Made by a program: the position numbers and the translations under genes
Notes under the pieces: generated by a model
Told to the model about the DNA's origin: nothing
Database searches by the model: none
What the model saw: the letters and a program-made list of their open reading frames with translations, nothing else
Source: Pseudomonas sp. PSB18
GTDB lineage: Bacteria; Pseudomonadota; Gammaproteobacteria; Pseudomonadales; Pseudomonadaceae
NCBI RefSeq assembly: GCF_014596565.1
Contig: NZ_NOIN01000012.1
Span: 62,001-126,000, forward strand
Reading direction: 5' to 3'
Length of the DNA: 64,000 bases
Part shown: positions 55,380-63,450 of the stretch, in pieces
How the letters are laid out: every line of letters starts with the position of its first letter
Position numbering within the stretch: the stretch's first letter is position 1

Positions 55380-56747
55380 ATGGAAGATCAATCGCCGGAC
55401 GTTCCGGTTACGAAGCCGACGGTGCTGTTGGTCGATGACGAAGAGTCGATTCTCAATAGCCTGCGTCGGTTACTGCGCAGCCAGCCCTATGAAATCCTGC
55501 TGGCCGACAGCGGTGCCAAGGCCCTGGAAATCCTCAAGGAACGGCCGGTCGACCTGGTGATGACCGATGCGCGCATGCCCAACATGGACGGTGCGACGCT
55601 GCTGGCCCAGATCCGCAAGCTCTATCCGTCGACCCTGCGCATCCTGCTCACCGGCTACGCCGATGTGGACATGATGACCAAGGCCATCAACGAGGGGGGG
55701 CTGTATCGTTACCTCAGCAAGCCCTGGAACGACGACGAACTGGTGCAGGCCTTGCGCCAGGCCCTGGCCCACCAGCATTCCGAAAGCGAACGCCAGCGCC
55801 TCGAAGCGCTGAACCGCGAGCAGAACCAGCAACTCAAGACCCTCAACGCCACCCTGGAAAAGCGCGTGGCGTCACGTACCGCCGAGCTGCAGCAGACCGC
55901 CGACATGCTCGACCTGGCCTATGAAGAGCTCAAGCGCAGCTATGTGACCGGCACCGAGGTGTTCTCGCTGATCGCCAACCTGCGCCTGCCCAAGGCCAAG
56001 CAGACCAACCGGCAAATCATCGAACTGATCCGGGTCTACAGCCGGCTGCACTTTCTCGACGAGTCCACCGACCGCGACCTGACCATGGCCGCGGCGCTCT
56101 ACAACATCGGCAAGCTGAGCTGGACCGATAACATGATGGTCACGCCGGCCGACCTGCTGCATCACAACGAATTGGACCTGTATCGCTCCTATCCGAAGCA
56201 GAGCGAATCGCTGCTGATGACCCTGGACCCGATGAAGGACGCGGCGCGAATCATTCTCCATCACCAGGAGCGCTGGGACGGCAGTGGTTTCCCCGATCAC
56301 CTCAAGGGCGAGGCGATCCCGTTCGGTTCCAGGCTGTTGAAGCTGGCGGTGGACTTCATCGAGTTGCAGCGCGGGTTGATTCTCGAACGGCAGATGAACA
56401 GCGACGAGGCGCTGGTCTACATCCGCAAATACGCCGGCAAGCTGTACGACCCGGACATGGTGGAGGACTTCATCAAGGCGTGTGGCGAGTACCTGGAAGA
56501 CGTCACCTTGTCCGACCCGACGGTGAAAGTCATGACCACCCGGGAACTGGAATCCGGCATGGTCCTGGCCCGCAACCTCAACGCCGACAACGGCATGTTG
56601 CTGCTCAATGCCGGCAAAGTATTGAGCGGCCCGTTGGTGGAGAAACTCATCGCCTTCGAAGCGATGGAAGGGGCCCGGTACAGCGTGTTCGTCAAGATCC
56701 CCGAGGAGGCGCTGGATCCTTCGGCACCGAAGCCGATGTTGGGGTGA
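55380..56747 (+). CDS. Response regulator with degenerate HD-GYP domain
   Basis: 455 residues, ATG preceded by AGGAGG. A receiver (13-130: Asp63 in MTDARMPNMDG, Lys114 in LSKPW) and a coiled coil (130-175) lead to an HD-GYP-like domain (about 195-370). The HD dyad is Tyr241-Asn242 (AALYNIGKLSW), and the later metal His is Tyr271 in RSYPKQS. HHQERWDGSGFP keeps the GYP region as GFP. Cyclic-di-GMP hydrolysis is therefore unlikely, and binding or signalling is more probable. It is divergent from the five-gene signalling operon. Confidence 0.9.
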   Translation: MEDQSPDVPVTKPTVLLVDDEESILNSLRRLLRSQPYEILLADSGAKALEILKERPVDLVMTDARMPNMDGATLLAQIRKLYPSTLRILLTGYADVDMMTKAINEGGLYRYLSKPWNDDELVQALRQALAHQHSESERQRLEALNREQNQQLKTLNATLEKRVASRTAELQQTADMLDLAYEELKRSYVTGTEVFSLIANLRLPKAKQTNRQIIELIRVYSRLHFLDESTDRDLTMAAALYNIGKLSWTDNMMVTPADLLHHNELDLYRSYPKQSESLLMTLDPMKDAARIILHHQERWDGSGFPDHLKGEAIPFGSRLLKLAVDFIELQRGLILERQMNSDEALVYIRKYAGKLYDPDMVEDFIKACGEYLEDVTLSDPTVKVMTTRELESGMVLARNLNADNGMLLLNAGKVLSGPLVEKLIAFEAMEGARYSVFVKIPEEALDPSAPKPMLG

Positions 56748-56775
56748 TCCAAGCCTGACTGGCGACTCGAATCCC

Positions 56776-56866
56776 CTGTGGGAGCGAGCCTGCTCGCGAA
56801 AGCGGAGTGTCTGATGTTGAGCAGTCAACTGATACACCGCTATCGCGAGCAGGCTCGCTCCCACAG
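56776..56866. repeat. REPIN, GTGGGAGC family
   Basis: CTGTGGGAGCGAGCCTGCTC at the left and GAGCAGGCTCGCTCCCACAG at the right lie between the HD-GYP-like regulator and the Nudix gene. Confidence 0.88.
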
Positions 56867-56960
56867 GGGTGGTGTCGTGCCTGTACAACTGGGGTAGGCT
56901 TTGCTCCAGTCTCTGTGGTCTGTAATCTCCCCGGCATTTTTCCGCCAAGGCCAATCATTC

Positions 56961-57389
56961 ATGACCACTCCCCTCATCCACATCGCCGCCGCCCTGCTGA
57001 TCGGGCCGGACGGTCGAACCCTGCTGGTGCGCAAGCGCGGTACCCAGGCCTTCATGCAACCGGGCGGCAAGATCGAGCCTCATGAGCAACCGGTCCAGGC
57101 CCTGGCCCGGGAGCTGGAAGAAGAGCTGGGGCTGATAATCGATCCGGCACAGGCTCGCTACCTGGGCCCGTTCAGCGCGCCGGCCGCCAACGAGCCGGGT
57201 TTTGTCGTCCAGGCGCAGGTGTTCCTGCTGGACATCGATGCTGCGGTTTCCCCCGCTGCCGAAATTGAAGAGGTTCGCTGGATCGACCCGGCCGGCGACG
57301 GCGGGTTGTCGTTGGCACCATTGACAGGCGAGGTGATCCTGCCGTTTTATCGGGCTACAGAGCTTTCGAACCCGTGCCTCAAGGATTGA
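56961..57389 (+). CDS. Nudix hydrolase
   Basis: 142 residues from the ATG at 56961 (MTTPLIHIAAALLIGPDGRT). The Nudix box is GGKIEPHEQPVQALARELEE followed by ELGL. It is a single-domain enzyme of general Nudix type. The substrate is not predictable. It lies 4 bp before the LysE-family frame and probably forms an operon with it and the acetyltransferase. Confidence 0.9.
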   Translation: MTTPLIHIAAALLIGPDGRTLLVRKRGTQAFMQPGGKIEPHEQPVQALARELEEELGLIIDPAQARYLGPFSAPAANEPGFVVQAQVFLLDIDAAVSPAAEIEEVRWIDPAGDGGLSLAPLTGEVILPFYRATELSNPCLKD

Positions 57390-57393
57390 CCCC

Positions 57394-58031
57394 ATGATTC
57401 CCTTGCCGGACCTGCTGGTTTTTGCCGCCGCCGCGTTGCTGATGGTGCTCACGCCCGGCCCGAACATGATCTACCTGATTTCCCGTTCGATCTGCCAGGG
57501 CCGCAAGGCGGGGGTTACCTCCTTGCTGGGGGTGGTGGCGGGGTTCTTCGTGCATGTGTTCGCGGCGGCGGCAGGGCTGACGGCGGTCTTCCTGGCCGTG
57601 CCCATGGCCTATGAGATCCTGAAATGGGCCGGCGCGTTGTACCTGTTGTGGCTGGCCTGGCAAGCCGTGAAGCCAGCGCGCGTTCGCCGTTCCAGGCACA
57701 GCAGTTGCCTGCGGACTCGACGCGCAAGCTGATCACCATGGGCTTTCTCACCAGCGCCCTGAATCCGAAGATCGCCGTGTTCTATCTATCGGTATTTCCC
57801 CAGTTCATCAGCCCGGAACACGGGTCGCTGTTCACCCAGAGCCTGATCCTCGGGCTGACCCAGATCAGCGTCAGTTTCAGCGTCAACCTGTTGATCGCCC
57901 TGTTCGCTGCGGGCATTGCTTCGTGGTTCGTTCATAACCCCACCTGGTTGGCGGTGCAGCGTTATTTCATGGGGTTTGTGCTGGGTGCGCTGGCGCTTCG
58001 GCTGATGCTTGAGCAACGGCGGGCCGCGTGA
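57394..58031 (+). pseudogene. LysE/RhtB-family amino acid exporter, frameshifted
   Basis: The first part (57394 to about 57676) encodes MIPLPDLLVFAAAALLMVLT through LLWLAWQAVKP. After a single missing base near 57676 the homologous sequence continues in another frame (ARSPFQAQQLPADSTRKLIT to LMLEQRRAA, ending 58031). Restoring one G in CCAGCGCGC gives a normal-length exporter of about 212 residues. As written, the first frame stops at 57732 after 112 residues. It is either a true frameshift or an assembly error. Confidence 0.85.
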
Positions 58032-58525
58032 GCATCCGACGGCTGCGGGCTGGTGATGCTCCGGCCTATCGCGAGCTGATGCTCCAGGCCTACGGACTGC
58101 ATCCGCAGGCGTTCACCTCCAGCGTCAGCGAACGGGCGGCGATGCCCATGAATTGGTGGGAGTCTCGCCTGACCAACCGGCTTGACGTGGTGCTGGGGGC
58201 GTTCATCGAGGGGGAACTGGCCGGTATCGTCGGCCTGTCCCTGGAGCCCCGACAGAAAGCCCGGCACAAGGCGACGCTGTTTGGCATGTACGTTGTCGAT
58301 ACCCATCGTCACCGTGGGCTTGGCCAGCAACTGCTGGAGGCCGCGCTTGACGAAGCCCGTCGCCATACCTTCCTGCGCCTGGTGCAACTGACCGTCACGG
58401 CGGGCAACGATCCGGCGCTCAAGCTCTATCAACGCTGCGGTTTCGTGCTCTACGGCCTGGAGCCGATGGCGATACGGGTGGATGACGAGTATCTCGACAA
58501 GATCCACATGTGGCGCGAGCTCTAA
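58028..58525 (+). CDS. GNAT family N-acetyltransferase
   Basis: 165 residues from a GTG that overlaps the LysE-family stop (GTGA). Acetyl-CoA binding is shown by LFGMYVVDTHRHRGLGQQLL, and the C-terminal GNAT strands by LTVTAGNDPALKLYQRCGFV. The substrate is unknown. The overlap implies coupling to the exporter frame. Confidence 0.9.
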   Translation: MSIRRLRAGDAPAYRELMLQAYGLHPQAFTSSVSERAAMPMNWWESRLTNRLDVVLGAFIEGELAGIVGLSLEPRQKARHKATLFGMYVVDTHRHRGLGQQLLEAALDEARRHTFLRLVQLTVTAGNDPALKLYQRCGFVLYGLEPMAIRVDDEYLDKIHMWREL

Positions 58526-58531
58526 GGCGCC

Positions 58532-58624
58532 ATCGCGAGCAGGCTCGCTCCCACATTTGGATTTTTGTGCATACAGAGATCCAGGCCGACACAGCCCCCT
58601 GTGGGAGCGAGCCTGCTCGCGATA
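58532..58624. repeat. REPIN, GTGGGAGC family
   Basis: CATCGCGAGCAGGCTCGCTC at the left and GTGGGAGCGAGCCTGCTCGC at the right lie between the convergent acetyltransferase and metR genes. Confidence 0.88.
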
Positions 58625-58638
58625 GCGGCGCCCCGGTA

Positions 58639-59556
58639 TCACCGAACGGCACTGACCCCATCGAGCGTGGAGAACGAGGTGTCCTTAGCCGTCAACAGGA
58701 AGTCGCGCATGTACGGTGCATCGAGCATGTCGGTGCGGACTGCAGCGTACAGCGTGGCGAACAGGCCTTTCTCTCCCAGCCGCTTGGCTTTCACATAACC
58801 CCGTGAGCTGTATTCGTGCAGGGCCCAGTGGGGCATGCCGCAGACGCCACGGCCGCTGGCCACCAACTGCATCATCATCACCGTCAGTTCAGACGTGCGG
58901 ACCTGGGCCGGTTCGATGTCGGCCGGCTCGAGGAAACGGGTGAAGATGTCCAGTCGATCCCGTTCCACGGGGTAGGTGATCAGGGTTTCGCTAAGCAGGT
59001 CTTCGGGCACGATATACGGTTTGCTTGCCAGCCGATGCTGGTTGGCCACGGCGAGCATCGCTTCGTAGGTGAACAGCGGCACGTAGGTGATGCCCGCCAA
59101 TTCCAGCGGGTCGGACGTCACCACCAGATCCAGGTCGCCACGGGCCAGGGCCGGCAACGGGGCGAAGGCGAAGCCCGAGGCCAGGTCCAGTTCGACTTCC
59201 GGCCAGGCATCGCGGAACTGGTCGATGGTCGGCATCAGCCACTGGAAACAGCTGTGGCATTCGATTGCCATGTGCAAGCGCCCGGCGGTGCCTCCGGCCA
59301 GCCGCGCGATGTCCCGCTCGGCGCTGCGCAGCAACGGCAGGGTGGCATCGGCCAGTTGCAGCAAGCGCAGCCCGGCGCTGGTGAATCGCACCGGTTTGGT
59401 CTTGCGCACGAACAACTGCATCCCCAGGCGTTCTTCCAGCTCCTTGAACTGGTGGGAGAGGGCGGACTGGGTCAGGTGCAGGCGTTCGGCGGCTTCTACC
59501 AGGCTGTCGGCTTCGCGCAGGGCGTGCAGGGTCTTGAGGTGGCGGAGTTCAAGCAC
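58639..59556 (-). CDS. metR: LysR-family regulator MetR
   Basis: 305 residues, taking the GTG at 59556 as start (VLELRHLKTLHALREADSLV). An ATG at 59592 would add 12 residues not typical of the family. The helix-turn-helix is AAERLHLTQSALSHQFKELE. The effector domain has AIECHSCFQWLMPTIDQF, DLVVTSDPLELAGITYVPLF and TLITYPVERDRLDIF, which match MetR from memory. It responds to homocysteine and controls methionine genes. It is divergent from metE. Confidence 0.93.
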   Translation of the reverse strand: MLELRHLKTLHALREADSLVEAAERLHLTQSALSHQFKELEERLGMQLFVRKTKPVRFTSAGLRLLQLADATLPLLRSAERDIARLAGGTAGRLHMAIECHSCFQWLMPTIDQFRDAWPEVELDLASGFAFAPLPALARGDLDLVVTSDPLELAGITYVPLFTYEAMLAVANQHRLASKPYIVPEDLLSETLITYPVERDRLDIFTRFLEPADIEPAQVRTSELTVMMMQLVASGRGVCGMPHWALHEYSSRGYVKAKRLGEKGLFATLYAAVRTDMLDAPYMRDFLLTAKDTSFSTLDGVSAVR

Positions 59557-59600
59557 CGGAATGGCTCCATGAGTAAAACTTGTGATCAACACGAAAAGGT

Positions 59601-59613
59601 TGAGTTTGTCTCA
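59601..59613. promoter_or_regulatory. Candidate MetR-binding dyad
   Basis: TGAGTTTGTCTCA has perfect TGAG/CTCA arms separated by 5 bases, close to the MetR consensus TGAA-N5-TTCA. It lies in the metR-metE divergent region, 52 bp before the metE ATG. Confidence 0.65.
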
Positions 59614-59665
59614 TGTAGGGTCGACTGTCGACAATGGCGTCATCTTTTACAGGAGGACTCTTACC

Positions 59666-61978
59666 ATGGCCCTGGCCCACACCCTTGGTTTTCCCCGCAT
59701 CGGCGCCGACCGCGAACTGAAGAAAGCCCTCGAAGCCTACTGGAAGGGCGACCTGGCACCGACCGCGTTGCAGAGCGTCGGGCGCGAGCTGCGGGCCCGG
59801 CACTGGCAAGTGCAGAAAGACGCCGGGATCGACCTGCTGCCGGTGGGGGATTTCGCCTGGTACGACCAGGTGCTCGGCCACACCCTGACCCTGGGCGCGG
59901 TTCCGGCGCGGTTTCACAACACCTTGAACCCGCAGGGCCGACCGACCCTCGACACCCTGTTCGCGATGGCCCGTGGCGCCACGCCGGCCTGTTGCGCTGC
60001 CAACCACGGCCAGGCACAACACGCCCAGGAACTGACCAAGTGGTTCGACACCAACTACCACTACCTGGTCCCGGAGTTTTCCGTCGACCAGACCTTCGCC
60101 CTCAGTTGGGAGCAGTTGTTCGATGAAGTGGATGAAGCCCATGCCCTGGGGCATCGGGTCAAACCGGTGATCATCGGTCCGCTGACTTATCTGTGGCTGG
60201 GCAAGGCCAAGGGGCGGGATTTCGACAAGCTCGACCTGCTGGAACGACTGCTGCCGGTCTACGGTGAAATCCTCAATCGCCTGAAGGCCCAAGGCGTGGA
60301 GTGGGTGCAGATCGACGAACCGATCCTCACCCTTGACCTGCCCCTGGCCTGGCGGAGTGCCTTCGAACGGGCCTACCACATTCTCCAGTATTCGCCGCTG
60401 AAGAAACTGGTGGCGACTTATTTCAGTGGTCTGGAAGACAACCTCGGCCTGGCCGTGAGCCTGCCGGTGGACGGTTTGCACATCGATGCGGTACGCGCGC
60501 CGGAGCAACTGGGCCAGGTGCTGGACCGTCTGCCGACCTACAAGATTCTCTCGGTGGGCCTGGTCAATGGCCGTAACGTCTGGCGCTGCGAACTGGAACA
60601 GGCGCTGGCGCAGTTGCAACCGGCCCAGGAGCGCTTTGGCGACAACCTCTGGGTCAGTACATCGTGCTCGTTGCTGCACAGCCCGGTAGACCTGGAGCGT
60701 GAAGACCGGGTCGACCCCGAGCTCAAGCGCTGGCTGGCCTTCGCAGTGCAGAAGTGCGGTGAAGTGGCGGTGCTGCGTGACGCATTGAACGATCCGCAAG
60801 CCCCTGGTGTGCAACAGGCGCTGGCCGCCAGCCGCGAGGTACAGGCGAGCCGCGCCGCCTCGACGCGTATTCACAAACCCGAGGTCCAGGCCCGTCTAGC
60901 GGCCATCAAACCCCAGGATAGCCAGCGGCGTTCGCCGTTTGCCCAGCGCATCGAACGGCAGCGGGCACGCCTGAAACTGCCGGCCTTTCCTACGACCACC
61001 ATCGGCTCTTTCCCGCAAACCCCGGCGATTCGCCTGGCGCGTCAGGCCTACAAGCAGGGCAAGCTGTCGGCCAACGATTATCAGGACGCCATGCACACCG
61101 AAATCCGCCACGCCGTGCAGATCCAGGAACGCCTGGGTCTGGACGTGCTGGTCCATGGCGAAGCCGAGCGCAACGACATGGTGGAATATTTCGCCGAGCA
61201 ACTGGACGGCTATGCCTTCAGCCGTTTCGGCTGGGTGCAGAGCTACGGTTCGCGATGCGTGAAACCGGCAATCATCTACGGCGACATCAGCCGGCCGAAG
61301 CCTATGACCGTCGACTGGATCCGCTACGCGCAAAACCTGACCGACAAAGTCATGAAGGGCATGCTCACCGGCCCCGTGACCATGCTGATGTGGTCGTTCC
61401 CCCGTGAAGACCTGCCGCGTCGGGTCCAGGCGCAGCAACTGGCCCTGGCCCTGCGTGACGAAGTGGTGGACCTGGAAGCGGCCGGGATCAGCATCGTGCA
61501 GATCGACGAGGCCGCATTCCGCGAAGGCCTGCCGCTGCGGCGCGGGCAATGGCAGGAGTACCTGGACTGGGCGGTGGAAGCCTTCCGCTTGAGCGCGTCG
61601 GGTGTGTGTGACGAAACCCAGATCCACACCCACATGTGCTACAGCGAATTCAATGACGTGATCCAGGCCATCGCGGCCATGGATGCCGACGTCATCACCG
61701 TTGAAACCTCACGCTCGGACATGGAACTGCTGGAGGCTTTCGAAGCGTTCGACTACCCCAACGACATCGGCCCGGGCGTCTACGACATCCACTCGCCACG
61801 GGTGCCGGACACTGCCGAGATCGTCGGGTTGATGAGCAAGGCCCTGAAGCGGATTCCCGCCGGGCACCTGTGGATCAACCCCGACTGCGGCCTGAAGACC
61901 CGGGCGTGGCCGGAAACCGAAGCGGCGCTGGTGAACATGGTGGCGGCGGCGCGACAGTTGCGAGGGCAGTGGGCCTGA
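59666..61978 (+). CDS. metE: Cobalamin-independent methionine synthase
   Basis: 770 residues from the ATG at 59666, with AGGAGG upstream. It transfers the methyl group of 5-methyltetrahydropteroyltri-glutamate to homocysteine. The N-terminal half has LGFPRIGADRELKKALEAYW. The C-terminal catalytic half has TTTIGSFPQTPAIRLARQAY, GEAERNDMVEYFAEQLDG, and the zinc site residues in HTHMCYSEF and INPDCGLKTR. The length is normal. Regulation by divergent MetR is expected. Confidence 0.97.
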   Translation: MALAHTLGFPRIGADRELKKALEAYWKGDLAPTALQSVGRELRARHWQVQKDAGIDLLPVGDFAWYDQVLGHTLTLGAVPARFHNTLNPQGRPTLDTLFAMARGATPACCAANHGQAQHAQELTKWFDTNYHYLVPEFSVDQTFALSWEQLFDEVDEAHALGHRVKPVIIGPLTYLWLGKAKGRDFDKLDLLERLLPVYGEILNRLKAQGVEWVQIDEPILTLDLPLAWRSAFERAYHILQYSPLKKLVATYFSGLEDNLGLAVSLPVDGLHIDAVRAPEQLGQVLDRLPTYKILSVGLVNGRNVWRCELEQALAQLQPAQERFGDNLWVSTSCSLLHSPVDLEREDRVDPELKRWLAFAVQKCGEVAVLRDALNDPQAPGVQQALAASREVQASRAASTRIHKPEVQARLAAIKPQDSQRRSPFAQRIERQRARLKLPAFPTTTIGSFPQTPAIRLARQAYKQGKLSANDYQDAMHTEIRHAVQIQERLGLDVLVHGEAERNDMVEYFAEQLDGYAFSRFGWVQSYGSRCVKPAIIYGDISRPKPMTVDWIRYAQNLTDKVMKGMLTGPVTMLMWSFPREDLPRRVQAQQLALALRDEVVDLEAAGISIVQIDEAAFREGLPLRRGQWQEYLDWAVEAFRLSASGVCDETQIHTHMCYSEFNDVIQAIAAMDADVITVETSRSDMELLEAFEAFDYPNDIGPGVYDIHSPRVPDTAEIVGLMSKALKRIPAGHLWINPDCGLKTRAWPETEAALVNMVAAARQLRGQWA

Positions 61979-62020
61979 GTAACTGCGGAGCTTGGCTGTA
62001 CCTGTGAGCGCTGAGGAAAC

Positions 62021-62114
62021 TTGTGGGAGCAAAGCTTGCTCGCGATGGCGGCGGCCCAGCCAATATCACTATTGGCTGACTTGGCCCTATCGCGAGCAAG
62101 CTTTGCTCCCACAG
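62021..62114. repeat. REPIN, GTGGGAGC family
   Basis: TTGTGGGAGCAAAGCTTGCT at the left and AGCAAGCTTTGCTCCCACAG at the right lie in the 260-bp gap after metE. Confidence 0.88.
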
Positions 62115-62238
62115 AAAATTCACACCGCAGGAACCACTCGGCAATCTTCATCAAACTGTCACGCAACTGTGGCAGCGCGCTTGAACGAATTTCATCAGAC
62201 TCGCGCTCTACTGGGGTTCTGCGTTTTGGTGTTTCTTC

Positions 62239-63258
62239 ATGCGTGTGTTTATTTTTCTGGCCGTCCTGTTGTTCGGCCTGCCGTCGATTGCGGCGTCTCG
62301 TTGTGATGTCAACGTCCCGACCCAACGGGTCGATCTGGATCAGGTGAGCCTGGCGTACCAGAGCATTGGCCGTGGCTCCGATCCGGCCTTGTTGCTGGTG
62401 ATGGGGCTGGGTGGACAATTGATCCATTGGCCGGACGAAGTGGTGGTTGCCCTGTGCGAGCAGGGCTTTCGGGTGATCCGCTACGACAACCGGGACGTGG
62501 GCTTATCCACTTGGCGGCAGGCGCCGGGCAGCGCCAACCTGACATTCGAAGCGCTTCGCTACAAACTGGGCTTGACGGTCGACGCGCCTTATACCCTCAC
62601 CGACATGGCCAATGACGGGCTGGGACTGATGGACGCGTTGCATGTGCAGAACTTTCATCTGCTGGGGGCGAGCATGGGCGGCATGATCGCCCAGCACATG
62701 GCCGCCATGGCGCCGCAGCGGGTCGAAAGCCTGACCCTGATCATGACCAGCTCCAGTGCCGCCGGTTTACCGGCGCCCAGCGAAACGCTGGTGCGATTGC
62801 TGTCCCGCCGCAGTGCGCCGAATCGCGAGGTGGCGCTGGAACAGCAGGCTGACCTGCTGGCCGCACTGGGTAGCCCCCTGGTAGTCGATGATCGCCAGGC
62901 GCTGCTGCATCAGGCTGCTGTCGCCTATGATCGGGCGTTCAACCCCGAAGGTGTGCAACGCCAGATCATGGCGATCATGGCCGAGCCGAGCCGGGTCGAA
63001 CTGCTCAATCAATTGCAAGTGCCGACCCTGGTGGTCCATGGCACCGCCGACCCGTTACTGCCGGTGATGCACGGCGTGCATCTGGCGGCGCATATCCGTG
63101 GCAGTCAGTTGAAACTGATCCCGGGCCTGGCCCATCGTTTCCAGGAAGCGTTCAAGGAGCCATTGCTGGGGGCGGTGTTGCCCTATCTGCAACAGCATCG
63201 CGAAGACACCTCGCATTGGGCGCAGGTCGAACCGACGCAGGCGCCGAATCTGCTCTGA
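62239..63258 (+). CDS. Exported alpha/beta hydrolase
   Basis: 339 residues with a signal peptide (MRVFIFLAVLLFGLPSIAAS). The fold landmarks are LLLVMGLGGQLIHWPDEVV, the nucleophile elbow GASMGGMIA, the acid in VVHGTADPLLPV and the base in GLAHRF. It is probably a periplasmic esterase or lipase-like enzyme. The substrate cannot be inferred, and the neighbours give no clue. Confidence 0.88.
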   Translation: MRVFIFLAVLLFGLPSIAASRCDVNVPTQRVDLDQVSLAYQSIGRGSDPALLLVMGLGGQLIHWPDEVVVALCEQGFRVIRYDNRDVGLSTWRQAPGSANLTFEALRYKLGLTVDAPYTLTDMANDGLGLMDALHVQNFHLLGASMGGMIAQHMAAMAPQRVESLTLIMTSSSAAGLPAPSETLVRLLSRRSAPNREVALEQQADLLAALGSPLVVDDRQALLHQAAVAYDRAFNPEGVQRQIMAIMAEPSRVELLNQLQVPTLVVHGTADPLLPVMHGVHLAAHIRGSQLKLIPGLAHRFQEAFKEPLLGAVLPYLQQHREDTSHWAQVEPTQAPNLL

Positions 63259-63283
63259 TAGAGGTCGAGGGTTGTAGAGATCC

Positions 63284-63431
63284 CTGTGGCGAGGGGATTT
63301 AGCGAAACGTCGCACCGCCCCGCTGGGCTGCGAAGCAGCCCTAAAGCCAAGCGACTCGGTGCATCAGATAGATTGAGTCGACTGCCTTGGGGCCGCTTCG
63401 CGCCCCAGCGGGGATAAATCCCCTCGCCACA
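63284..63431. repeat. REPIN, GTGGCGAGGGGAT family, with extra 17-base segment
   Basis: CTGTGGCGAGGGGATTTA is followed by AGCGAAACGTCGCACCG before the CCCCGCTGGG arm. The right unit is the usual GGGGATAAATCCCCTCGCCA. The extra segment distinguishes this copy from others in the window. Confidence 0.82.
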
Positions 63432-63450
63432 AAGGAGTATCTGCAGGACT

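Noticed and set aside
57624..57735. Programmed frameshifting in the LysE-family gene
   Set aside because: No slippery heptamer or downstream pseudoknot is visible; a one-base deletion explains it more simply.
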